Source: Holophagaceae bacterium UBA692 (lineage in GTDB: Bacteria > Acidobacteriota > Holophagae > Holophagales > Holophagaceae). Taken from it: a DNA stretch of 25,381 nt. Each line of letters begins with the position of its first letter. The first letter of the stretch is position 1. The DNA lies in contig DBMS01000059.1 of assembly GCA_002297665.1 (NCBI GenBank), forward strand, positions 1 through 25,381, in the 5' to 3' direction. The translations under genes were made by a program, and so were the position numbers. Under the pieces are notes generated by a model that worked only from the letters and a program-made list of their open reading frames with translations, made no database searches and was not told where the DNA came from. Below, one piece after another: positions 8,662 to 16,191 of the stretch.

Positions 8662-9634
8662 CAAGAGGGTCTACGACAGCATCCTCGACGTCATCGGCAA
8701 CACCCCCCTGGTGCGCCTGCGCCGCATCACCGCCGGCCTTCCGTTCCCCGTCTGGGTCAAGCTCGAATACCTGAACCCCATGGGCAGCAGCAAGGACCGC
8801 ATCGCGAAGTACCTCGTGGAGCAGGCCGAGAAGGACGGGCGCCTCCATCCCGGCGACGTGATCCTGGAGAACTCCTCGGGCAACACCGCCATGGGCCTGG
8901 CCCTGGCGGCCATCCAGAAGGGCTACTCCCTCAAGGCCGTCGTGCGGGACCGCACCTCCAAGGAGAAGCTGGACCAGCTCACCGCCCTGGGCGTGGACGT
9001 GGTCAAGGTGGACACCAGCCTTCCGCCTGAGCATCCCGACAGCTACAACCTCATCACCCCGCGCCTGGCCCGGGAGACCCCGGACTGCTACTTCCCTGAC
9101 CAGCACAACAACCGCGAGAACAACGAGGCCCACTACCTGGGCACCGGCCCCGAGGTGTGGGACCAGATGGACGGGAAGATCGACGTCTTCGTGGCCGGCA
9201 TGGGCACCGGCGGCACCATCGGCGGCGTGGGCCGCTACCTGAAGGAGCGCAACCCCGCCGTGAGGATCGTCGCCGTGGACGTGGCGGGCTCCGTGTTCAC
9301 GCCCTTCTTCCGCACCGGCGAGCCCGGCAAGGCCGCGCCCTACCTGCTGGAGGGCCTGGGCGACGAGTTCATCATCGGCACCGCCGACTTCTCGGTCATC
9401 GACGAGATGGTCCAGGTGACCGACAAGGAGGCCTTCCTGGCCGCGCGCGAACTTGCGCGCACCGAAGGCCTCCTGGTGGGCGGCTCCAGCGGCGCGGTCA
9501 TCCACGCCCTGCGCACGATCGCCCCCACCATCGCCCCCGGCGCCCGCGTGGCGATCCTCTTCCCCGACAGCGCCTCGCGCTACCTGAGTACCATCTTCAA
9601 CGACGACTGGATGCGCGAGAAGGGCATGCTCTGA
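8654..9634 (+). CDS. PLP-dependent cystathionine beta-synthase-like / cysteine synthase family enzyme
   Basis: A 326-residue fold-type II PLP enzyme. Lys47 in MGSSKDRI is the Schiff-base lysine, ENSSGNT (72-78) is the substrate loop, GTGGT (184-188) binds the PLP phosphate, and the pyridine-side Ser is in the PDSASRYLS block. The C-terminal motif IFNDDWMREKG matches cystathionine beta-synthases (which end similarly with DxWM..KG) better than classical O-acetylserine sulfhydrylases, so I favour transsulfuration (serine plus homocysteine to cystathionine). It lacks the heme-binding N-terminus and the C-terminal CBS pair of animal enzymes. Cysteine synthase activity is the main alternative. The start lies within the end of ridA (eight-base overlap). 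Confidence 0.88.
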   Translation: MRDKRVYDSILDVIGNTPLVRLRRITAGLPFPVWVKLEYLNPMGSSKDRIAKYLVEQAEKDGRLHPGDVILENSSGNTAMGLALAAIQKGYSLKAVVRDRTSKEKLDQLTALGVDVVKVDTSLPPEHPDSYNLITPRLARETPDCYFPDQHNNRENNEAHYLGTGPEVWDQMDGKIDVFVAGMGTGGTIGGVGRYLKERNPAVRIVAVDVAGSVFTPFFRTGEPGKAAPYLLEGLGDEFIIGTADFSVIDEMVQVTDKEAFLAARELARTEGLLVGGSSGAVIHALRTIAPTIAPGARVAILFPDSASRYLSTIFNDDWMREKGML

Positions 9635-9703
9635 CCGGGCAGGGCCGGAGCGCGACCCAGGAAGAATCCTGAAACGACCCCGCTCCTTGGCGCACCTGGA
9701 GGT

Positions 9704-9719
9704 GGGGGAAGACGCCCCC
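9704..9719 (+). repeat. Short G/C hairpin in the 9635-9775 leader region
   Basis: GGGGG at 9704-9708 can pair with CCCCC at 9715-9719 around a six-base AAGACG loop. It lies between the CBS-like gene and the double-glycine peptide gene. There is no following T-run, so it is not a standard intrinsic terminator. It could be part of a structured 5' leader together with the larger hairpin just downstream. In such GC-rich DNA a five-pair stem can occur by chance. Confidence 0.35.
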
Positions 9720-9726
9720 GCACGGA

Positions 9727-9759
9727 GCCCATGGCCCGGCCGGAGCCGGTTCCATGGGC
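9727..9759 (+). repeat. Inverted repeat/hairpin immediately upstream of the double-glycine peptide gene
   Basis: GCCCATGG (9727-9734) and CCATGGGC (9752-9759) form a perfect eight-pair stem. The 17-base interior contains a further CCGG/CCGG pairing (9736-9739 with 9746-9749). The Shine-Dalgarno AGGAAGGAG of the peptide gene starts two bases after the stem, and no T-run follows. It could be an RNA element controlling access to the ribosome binding site, a terminator-like structure for the upstream operon, or a protein-binding dyad. A candidate ATG at 9731 lies within the stem and is a poor start. Confidence 0.5.
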
Positions 9760-9775
9760 CCAGGAAGGAGTTCCC

Positions 9776-10069
9776 ATGCGTCTCCAAATACTTGACGAAA
9801 GATCCCTCGACACCATTTCCGGAGGGATGATCTCACGGTTCCCGTGGACCACGCTTTTCAGGTCGAAGCCCTTGGACCAGAACGGCGATTCCTACCTGAT
9901 GCCAGGCGGAATCCGGGATCAGCAACAGGCCGCGGCAAGGGAGCGATACGAGGCCCTTGTCCGGGCGAACCCCGGCATCCTGGCGCCGCCCGATCCAAAC
10001 TACAGCGTCCAGCTGTTTCAGCACCGCCTGGCATCGGGATACGGCAAACCCCATGTGGTGCGCCCCTGA
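9776..10069 (+). CDS. Double-glycine leader peptide, putative secreted bacteriocin-like or signalling peptide
   Basis: A 97-residue protein whose first 17 residues, MRLQILDERSLDTISGG, match a double-glycine secretion leader: Gly at -1 and -2, Ile at -4, Leu at -7 and Leu at -12. Only the acidic residue usual at -8 is replaced by Ser (with Glu at -10 and Asp at -11). Such leaders are normally cut by C39 peptidase domains of ABC transporters during export. The predicted 80-residue product has no Cys, so a lanthionine or disulfide product is unlikely. It is rich in Arg, Gln, Pro and aromatic residues and contains PGG at about 38-40. ATG 9776 is chosen over the longer frame from 9731 because AGGAAGGAG lies just upstream and the leader then begins at Met. 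The core resembles nothing I recognise. Confidence 0.65.
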   Translation: MRLQILDERSLDTISGGMISRFPWTTLFRSKPLDQNGDSYLMPGGIRDQQQAAARERYEALVRANPGILAPPDPNYSVQLFQHRLASGYGKPHVVRP

Positions 10070-10084
10070 CCGAAGGTCCGGGAA

Positions 10085-11971
10085 ATGGGCCCCACGTCCG
10101 CCACCTGGGCCCGAGCCCTTCCGGCCTGCCTTGCCCTGATGACCCTTGGGTGCTGCGAGGCTCGGAAGGGCGTGCTCCTCGGGCAGGTGCTCAACCCCGA
10201 CGGCAGCCCGTGCGCGGGTGCGGACGTGGCGGCACTCCCCTTCGACCCTTCGAAGCCCTGGAATGATCTCCACAAGGCGATCTGGCAACGCACGGATCGC
10301 CGGGGCCGGTTCCGGTTTTCGCTCCGGCCCGGCCCCCACGCGATCACGGCAAGCCACCCCACATTCATCGGAGCCAATGTGGGACGCCTTGCCGTGGATC
10401 CCGGGACGACCTACACCCTGCCCTTTCCGTTGCGCCTTCTCGATGGCGGCACGCCTCTCGGAGGGGAAATCCTGCGGGACCGGGGCCGAAGGGTGGAAGG
10501 GGTCCTGGGCCTGGTCCCCCAGGGACTGGATCCGTCCCTTACCGTCGCCTCCGTCCGTTTGGCCCTGATCCGGGACGGGCGGTACCAAGTGGGGCTGGCG
10601 CCCGGCACCTACTTCTTCCTGCCCTGGACCCAGGGGTTCTGGCACCCGGGCGCGTGGGTCGAGGTCGGGCCCCGGCCTTGCCGCCGCGATGCCGTCCTTG
10701 TGCGGGAACCCTGCACGGCCCCGCGGGAGGCGCGCCAGGCGGTCAAGGCCCATGCCTCCCCCATGGAGCCTGTGGACGGCGCAGGTCTGGCGGCACTGGA
10801 TGCCTTGCTGGACGGAAATGTCGTGCTGGGACTGGGCGAAGCCACCCATGGTGCCAGCGAGTTCCAGCGGATCCTCCACCGGGTCGCCCAGCGGGTTGCG
10901 GAGCGGGGGCAGGCCAGGGCCATCGCCCTGGAAATGACCGTGGCCGAGGCTTTCGCCGTCGATGATTTCATCCAGGGCACGGGCAGCGAGCCGTTCCAGG
11001 CCCTTCCGCTGGCCTACCGGACCCGCGAGATGGAGGACCTGCTCCGGTGGCTGCGTCGCTTGAACCTTTCGCGGATCCACGGCCCACGTTTCAGGGTCCA
11101 TGGCATCGACCCGGCCGACCCTGGGCCCGCCTATCGTTGGGCCCTCGCCTTCGCGGACCGCCACGACCCGTGCGCCTCGGCCCTCCTCCGGCTCAACCTT
11201 GCCGACCTGGGCCGTGCCCGCGAACGGGGCTATCCGGACGACCAGGTCCGGGCGGAGCGGTGGCAGGCAGCCTTAGGGAAGCTCCACCATCGCCTGGAAG
11301 CCACCGCCAAGTCGCTCCCTGGGGAATCCCGGGCCATCGAACGTCAACGCGGCTGCCTCGCGGCCCTGGCGCAGTTCATTCCCCTCGCCGTGGACCGGGC
11401 CTGGGGGCCCGGGGCCCGGGACCTGGGCATGGCCGACAACGTGCTCCGCATCCTCCGCCAGGAAGGCCTGGGGGGCCACGTGCTCCTCTACGCACACCTG
11501 GGGCACGTCGCCCGGACCCGGCGGGACAGCCTGGGTTGGCCCACCTTGGGCTGGCACCTGGGCCACACGCTGGGGTCCGACTACGCCGCGGTGGGGATGA
11601 CCTTCCAGCAGGGCGCATTCATGGCCCTGGGGTCGAATGCCACCCCACCGGCCTGGAGGCCCTTCCAGGTGGGGCCCGAACCCCGGGCGACCCTGGAGGA
11701 AGCCCTGGCGTCCACCGGATTGTCGGGCCTCTTCCTCGACCTGCACTCCGCCAGGCTTGTCCGCAAGGGTCCCCGCTGGCTCCAGTCGCCGCAGGGTATG
11801 CGCCAAATCCCCTTGGAATTCGATCCTGCGTGCCCCGAGTGCAGCGTCACGGTCCTCAACGCCTGCGAGGACCTGGATGCACTGATCTTCCTAGAGCGCG
11901 TCAGCCCTACCCGGCCGCGCCCTCATCCCCGCCCTTCTCCCGATGCCTCCCCCTTCCCGGCGGCCGGGTGA
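10085..11971 (+). CDS. Exported erythromycin-esterase-family (EreA/ChaN-like) protein with N-terminal carboxypeptidase-regulatory-like domain
   Basis: A 628-residue protein. Residues 1-24 look like an export signal with a possible but atypical lipobox ending LGC (Cys23 or Cys24). Residues 29-110 resemble a CarboxypepD-regulatory-like beta-sandwich (GxVLNPDGSPxAGADV, DRRGRFRFSLRPG). The erythromycin-esterase domain spans about 225-610: GEATHG with Glu252 and His255, ALEM with Glu283, RDLGMADNVLRIL (445-457) and YAHLGHVA with His471 and His474. The Glu/His set characteristic of the family is therefore present. Characterised members open macrolide lactones, but most homologues have unknown substrates, so resistance should not be assumed. 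It starts 15 bases after the double-glycine peptide gene and is probably co-transcribed. Codon choice looks less G/C-biased than in flanking genes. Its 3' end overlaps the convergent phosphoesterase-like gene by 65 bases. Confidence 0.82.
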   Translation: MGPTSATWARALPACLALMTLGCCEARKGVLLGQVLNPDGSPCAGADVAALPFDPSKPWNDLHKAIWQRTDRRGRFRFSLRPGPHAITASHPTFIGANVGRLAVDPGTTYTLPFPLRLLDGGTPLGGEILRDRGRRVEGVLGLVPQGLDPSLTVASVRLALIRDGRYQVGLAPGTYFFLPWTQGFWHPGAWVEVGPRPCRRDAVLVREPCTAPREARQAVKAHASPMEPVDGAGLAALDALLDGNVVLGLGEATHGASEFQRILHRVAQRVAERGQARAIALEMTVAEAFAVDDFIQGTGSEPFQALPLAYRTREMEDLLRWLRRLNLSRIHGPRFRVHGIDPADPGPAYRWALAFADRHDPCASALLRLNLADLGRARERGYPDDQVRAERWQAALGKLHHRLEATAKSLPGESRAIERQRGCLAALAQFIPLAVDRAWGPGARDLGMADNVLRILRQEGLGGHVLLYAHLGHVARTRRDSLGWPTLGWHLGHTLGSDYAAVGMTFQQGAFMALGSNATPPAWRPFQVGPEPRATLEEALASTGLSGLFLDLHSARLVRKGPRWLQSPQGMRQIPLEFDPACPECSVTVLNACEDLDALIFLERVSPTRPRPHPRPSPDASPFPAAG

Positions 11972-12701
11972 TCAGCTTCTGGCTCTCCGGGGGCGACGGC
12001 AGGTCCGGCAGGGAAAGCGGCGCAAGCAGGTTGTCCCCCACCACCTTCCAGGCGCGGGCCTGCTTGGGGAGCCGCTCGGGCTGCATCACCTCCCAGCCCT
12101 GGGCGTAGGAGACGAAGCTGGGCATGACCAGCGCGAAGCCGGTGTAGAGGAAGGCGGGGTAGCGCAGCCACTCCTCCCCCTGGTCGGGGCCGGCCATGGG
12201 CACGGCGAACAGGGGGTGGAGGCCGCCGTTGATCCAGAAGCCCGTGGGGGGATCGTGGCGGGGATACACGAAGATGCGCCGGCGGTGCATGAGGGTGTTG
12301 CTGCCCACCCGGTAGGTGTCCATGGGCTGGATGCCGGTGCCTTCCAGGGAGGGGCCCCAGCTCCGCTCGGGGTGGCCCACCACCTGGACCACCTCCCGGC
12401 CGTGGGCGCCGAGCTTCCGGAACAGGAGGCGCAGCTCCTCGGCCTCGTCCTCCTCCAGGTGGCCCTGGTTGGGCTTGATGTCGCCCAGGATGGCCACCCG
12501 CCTGGGCTTGAAATCCTCCAGGAGGCCCAGGAGCCGCTCCCAGATCTCGTGCTGCTGGCCGTTGGGCAAGGCATCCGGACGTTTCCTGCGCCCGGCGCCC
12601 AGGCCCAGGAAGAGGTCGGCGATGACCAGGGTGTCCTGGCGGGGCATCAGGATCGCGCGGCGGCTGTCGAGAATCACATCTTCGGAGAACTTGATCTGCA
12701 T
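11907..12701 (-). CDS. Metallophosphoesterase-fold protein with degenerate metal-binding site
   Basis: A 264-residue protein resembling the PdeM/calcineurin-like phosphoesterases (TLVIADLFLG at 24-33, RRVAILGDIKP at 67-77, VVQVVGHPERS at 104-114, VYPRHDPP at 145-152). Canonical motifs are DLHLG, GDxxH, GNHD/E and GHxHP. Here the first His is Phe31, the GNH triad is GHP (109-111) and the last motif keeps only His149, while Asp29 and Asp74 remain. Two or more metal ligands are therefore missing, and phosphoesterase activity is doubtful. ATG 12701 is preferred because the fold begins there; the upstream open frame runs through the intergenic inverted repeat. The C-terminal ~35 residues are Pro-rich then charged. 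It is convergent with, and overlaps, the esterase-family gene. Confidence 0.75.
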   Translation of the reverse strand: MQIKFSEDVILDSRRAILMPRQDTLVIADLFLGLGAGRRKRPDALPNGQQHEIWERLLGLLEDFKPRRVAILGDIKPNQGHLEEDEAEELRLLFRKLGAHGREVVQVVGHPERSWGPSLEGTGIQPMDTYRVGSNTLMHRRRIFVYPRHDPPTGFWINGGLHPLFAVPMAGPDQGEEWLRYPAFLYTGFALVMPSFVSYAQGWEVMQPERLPKQARAWKVVGDNLLAPLSLPDLPSPPESQKLITRPPGRGRHREKGGDEGAAG

Positions 12702-12711
12702 GGGGCTGTCA

Positions 12712-12732
12712 TTCCAATCCCCACCATTGGAA
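12712..12732. repeat. Perfect inverted repeat between divergent genes, possible operator
   Basis: TTCCAAT (12712-12718) and ATTGGAA (12726-12732) form a perfect seven-base inverted repeat with a seven-base spacer. It sits 10 bases upstream of the phosphoesterase-like start on the minus strand and 55 bases before the TSUP permease start on the plus strand. It is noticeably less GC-rich than its surroundings. The symmetry and divergent placement fit a dimeric repressor site, or a hairpin in one of the 5' leaders. No regulator gene is adjacent. Confidence 0.5.
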
Positions 12733-12787
12733 CATGAGTCCATGGCGTTTGTGCGCATCGGCATCGAGTGGTGAAGGAGGCGTTCCC

Positions 12788-13561
12788 ATGGCGGCACCCC
12801 TGGCAGCGGCGGCGGGATCCCTGGCGGCGGGGCTGAGCGGCGGCATCCTGTCCGGCCTGTTCGGCATCGGCGGCGGCATCATCCTCATCCCCATGCTGGG
12901 CCTGCTCCTGGGGCTTTCCCAGCACCAGGCCCAGGGGGTGACCCTGGCGGCCATGCTCCTGCCCAACGGGCTGCCCGCGGTGCTCCACTTCCGGCGGCAG
13001 GGCATCCGGATCCATTGGCCCCTGGTGGCCTGCCTCACCGCGGCCTTCCTGCCCGGCGTCTGGGGCGGGGCCCGGCTCGCCGCCCATATCCCCGACGGCC
13101 CCCTGCGCACGGTGTTCGGGGTGTTCCTGGCCCTGCTGGCCGCGCGCACCTGGCTCCAGAAGCCGCCCGCGCCCGGAAGGGAGACCCGCGTCCCCTCCGC
13201 CCGGGAGATGGTCCTGCCGGGCCTGGCCATCGGCCTTACGGCGGGCCTGCTCTCGGGGCTCCTGGGCATCGGCGGCGGCATCGTCATCATCCCGTTCCTG
13301 GTGTGGAAGCTGGAGCTCTCCCAGCACGAGGCCCAGGCGGCGTGCCTGGCCTTCATGCTGGCGCCCATCGGCCTGCCCGGGGTCCTCGTGTACGCCCGCC
13401 ACCAGGGCGGCCTGCCCTGGTTCATCCTGGGCGGCGTGGCGGTGGGCTTCCTCGCCGGCGCCTATGGGGGCGCGCGCATCGCCACCCGCCTGAACGCCCC
13501 GAGGCTCCGCAAGGGCTTCGCCATCCTCATGGCCTGCGTGGCCCTGCTGATGCTATTTTAG
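12788..13561 (+). CDS. TSUP (TauE/SafE) family membrane permease
   Basis: A 257-residue inner-membrane protein, almost entirely hydrophobic helices (about eight). It shows the internal duplication of the family: GLFGIGGGIILIPML near residue 22 and GLLGIGGGIVIIPFL near residue 160, each followed by LSQHxAQ. TSUP proteins move sulfite, sulfonates, sulfoacetate or other small organic anions; the substrate cannot be read from the sequence. The link to the sulfur-amino-acid enzyme at 8654 is too distant to count as evidence. The ATG at 12788 has AGGAGG nine bases upstream; the frame is open from 12734 but that start has no ribosome binding site. Likely first gene of a three-gene plus-strand set. 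Confidence 0.92.
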   Translation: MAAPLAAAAGSLAAGLSGGILSGLFGIGGGIILIPMLGLLLGLSQHQAQGVTLAAMLLPNGLPAVLHFRRQGIRIHWPLVACLTAAFLPGVWGGARLAAHIPDGPLRTVFGVFLALLAARTWLQKPPAPGRETRVPSAREMVLPGLAIGLTAGLLSGLLGIGGGIVIIPFLVWKLELSQHEAQAACLAFMLAPIGLPGVLVYARHQGGLPWFILGGVAVGFLAGAYGGARIATRLNAPRLRKGFAILMACVALLMLF

Positions 13562-13577
13562 GACCGGAGGTCCCCCC

Positions 13578-13925
13578 GTGCCCCTTGAGTCCCCAGCCCC
13601 CCTCTACACGGGCGACCGCCTGAGGGATCTCATCCTCTGCTACGCCGGGCCCTGGGCCTTCCTGCCCTACCTGCGCCGCCGGGACGACGAGGAGCTGCTG
13701 TGGCACTCCCGCCAGGGCGTGCTGCTGGCGTTCACGGAGGTGAGCCTGGCCCTGGCGCTGGCGATCATGGGCATGTTCCCCCTCCTGGGGTGGGTGTTCC
13801 TGCGGTTCTTCCTGCCGGTGTGGCTCATGTGGTGCCTGGCCATGTCCGTGGTCTCCGTGCTCCAGGCCTGCAAGGGCAAGCGCCACAAGATCCCGGTTCT
13901 CCACCAGTTCATGGACTACCTTTGA
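13578..13925 (+). CDS. Small membrane protein, two helices, DUF4870/Tic20-like
   Basis: A 115-residue protein starting at GTG 13578, with GGAGG eight bases upstream. The N-terminus contains RDLILCYAGPWAFLPYL, then a charged RRRDDEELLWHSRQG segment. This is followed by two hydrophobic helices (about 49-70 and 73-94) and a short basic tail, KGKRHKIPVLHQF. The charged xxWHxRQG before a helix and the IPV near the C-terminus resemble DUF4870/Tic20-like proteins, which have no well-established function. The stop overlaps the kinase start (TGATG), so the two are translationally coupled. Confidence 0.75.
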   Translation: MPLESPAPLYTGDRLRDLILCYAGPWAFLPYLRRRDDEELLWHSRQGVLLAFTEVSLALALAIMGMFPLLGWVFLRFFLPVWLMWCLAMSVVSVLQACKGKRHKIPVLHQFMDYL

Positions 13926-14794
13926 TGGCACCGCGGGTCGTCGGCATCGGCGAGCTGCTGTGGGACCTCTACCCCGGCGGAAGGCGCCTGGGCGGCGCCC
14001 CCGCCAACTTCGCCTACCACGCCACCCGCCTGGGCTGCGCCGGGACCCTGGTGAGCCGGGTGGGCGACGACGCCCTGGGGCGGGAGGCCCTGTCCGCCCT
14101 GGACGCCCAGGGCGTCGACCGCGGCGCCGTGCAGGTGGACCCCTCGCTGCCCACCGGCACGGTGAGCGTCACCCTGGATACCCAGGGCCACCCCGCCTAC
14201 GTCATCCACCCCGGCGCCTGGGACGCCCTGGACTGGACGCCCGGACTGGCCCAGCTGGCCGCGGGCGCCTCCGCCATCTGCTTCGGCACCCTGGCCTCCC
14301 GGGGCCTGCGCACCCTGGACGCCGTGACCCGCTTCCTGGCCGCGGCGCCCCCGGAGTGCCTGCGCATCTTCGACGTGAACCTCCGCCAGGACCCCCACGG
14401 CCCCGAGCGGGTGCGGGCCCTCCTGGGCCGGTGCGACGTCCTCAAGCTCAACGAGGACGAACTGCCCGTGGTGGCCGCCCTGGGCGGCGCGGACGGGGCC
14501 GAAGGACTGCGCCGGCGGTTCGGCCTCAAGCTCGTGGCCCTCACCCTGGGCGCCCGGGGCAGCGAACTCCACGCCGGGGGCCCGCCCCTGGTGGAGCCCG
14601 GCGTCCGGGTGGAGGTGGTGGACACCGTGGGCGCCGGCGACGCGTTCACCGCCGCCCTGGCGGCGGGTCTCGTGCAGGGGCTTCCCCTGCCCGACGTGCA
14701 CCGCCGCGCCGCTCGCCTATCCGCCTACGTGTGCACCCAGCCTGGAGCCATGCCGGATACCCGCGGATTTCTAGCGGCCCTTCGCGTCCCTTAG
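13925..14794 (+). CDS. PfkB-family carbohydrate kinase, fructokinase-like
   Basis: A 289-residue ribokinase-fold kinase. Family signatures are VGIGELLWDLYP, GGAPANFAYHATRLG (23-37), the anion-hole and catalytic block DTVGAGDAF (233-241) with catalytic base Asp239, and KLNEDEL (174-180). The GELLxDxxP and GGAPxNxA N-terminal motifs fit fructokinases best, phosphorylating fructose or a similar sugar with ATP in the cytosol. 2-keto-3-deoxygluconate or other sugars cannot be excluded. The ATG overlaps the stop of the preceding small membrane protein. Its last 24 bases overlap the convergent DUF2442 gene. The C-terminus is slightly shorter than usual but the fold looks complete. Confidence 0.9.
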   Translation: MAPRVVGIGELLWDLYPGGRRLGGAPANFAYHATRLGCAGTLVSRVGDDALGREALSALDAQGVDRGAVQVDPSLPTGTVSVTLDTQGHPAYVIHPGAWDALDWTPGLAQLAAGASAICFGTLASRGLRTLDAVTRFLAAAPPECLRIFDVNLRQDPHGPERVRALLGRCDVLKLNEDELPVVAALGGADGAEGLRRRFGLKLVALTLGARGSELHAGGPPLVEPGVRVEVVDTVGAGDAFTAALAAGLVQGLPLPDVHRRAARLSAYVCTQPGAMPDTRGFLAALRVP

Positions 14795-15052
14795 GAGGTC
14801 GGAGGGGCGGAGCGCCTCCTCCAGCCTTGGCCAGTGGATCATCTGCCCGCCGCCCAGGAGCCGCACCTTCTTCAAGTCCTCTTCCTTGCCCCAGGCCAGC
14901 TGGGGGTAGAACGAAACGGGAACCGACGCGATACGCCCATCCTCGGTCTCGAGCTGGATGCGTCCCGCCTCCACCCATACCCGGCGTGCCTTGGTGTCCA
15001 GGGCCTTCACGGTGTTCATGATGTCCATGAATTTCACCTCTTCCATATCCAT
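14771..15052 (-). CDS. DUF2442 domain protein
   Basis: A ~93-residue protein. The pattern of short beta-strands followed by GRIASVPVSFYPQL and then GGGQMIHWPRLEEAL is that of DUF2442 (L-DGR..-V....P-L, then G.G..I.WP.LDE.L). DUF2442 proteins are often paired with DUF4160 partners in toxin-antitoxin-like or regulatory couples, but no partner is present here. ATG 15052 is chosen because the domain starts soon after it. The frame is open to 15115 and an ATG at 15046 is also possible; none has a clear ribosome binding site, so the start is uncertain. It lies downstream of queA but is separated by a dyad and a possible promoter. Confidence 0.7.
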   Translation of the reverse strand: MDMEEVKFMDIMNTVKALDTKARRVWVEAGRIQLETEDGRIASVPVSFYPQLAWGKEEDLKKVRLLGGGQMIHWPRLEEALRPSDLLRDAKGR

Positions 15053-15098
15053 GGTAGCTCGCCCGGCGCGGCTGATTGCCATGGATGTGTGCACTGCC

Positions 15099-15104
15099 GT
15101 TATA
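15099..15104 (-). promoter_or_regulatory. Possible -10 element upstream of the DUF2442 gene
   Basis: Read on the minus strand this is TATAAC, inside the palindrome GTTATAAC, in a locally A/T-rich patch of an otherwise GC-rich region. A start site about seven bases downstream would give a leader of about 40 bases to ATG 15052. No convincing -35 hexamer is visible at 17 bases. Weak call. Confidence 0.3.
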
Positions 15105-15120
15105 ACCCAAATCAAATCTG

Positions 15121-16187
<1,067 letters not shown>

Positions 16188-16191
<4 letters not shown>

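Noticed and set aside
9635..9775. Cyclic-di-GMP (GEMM) or other known riboswitch
   Set aside because: Hairpins are present but I could not find the conserved riboswitch core sequences.
10085..11971. Macrolide resistance gene
   Set aside because: The fold and active-site residues are those of the erythromycin-esterase family, but most family members are not resistance enzymes and this one is exported with an extra domain, so the resistance call is unsupported.
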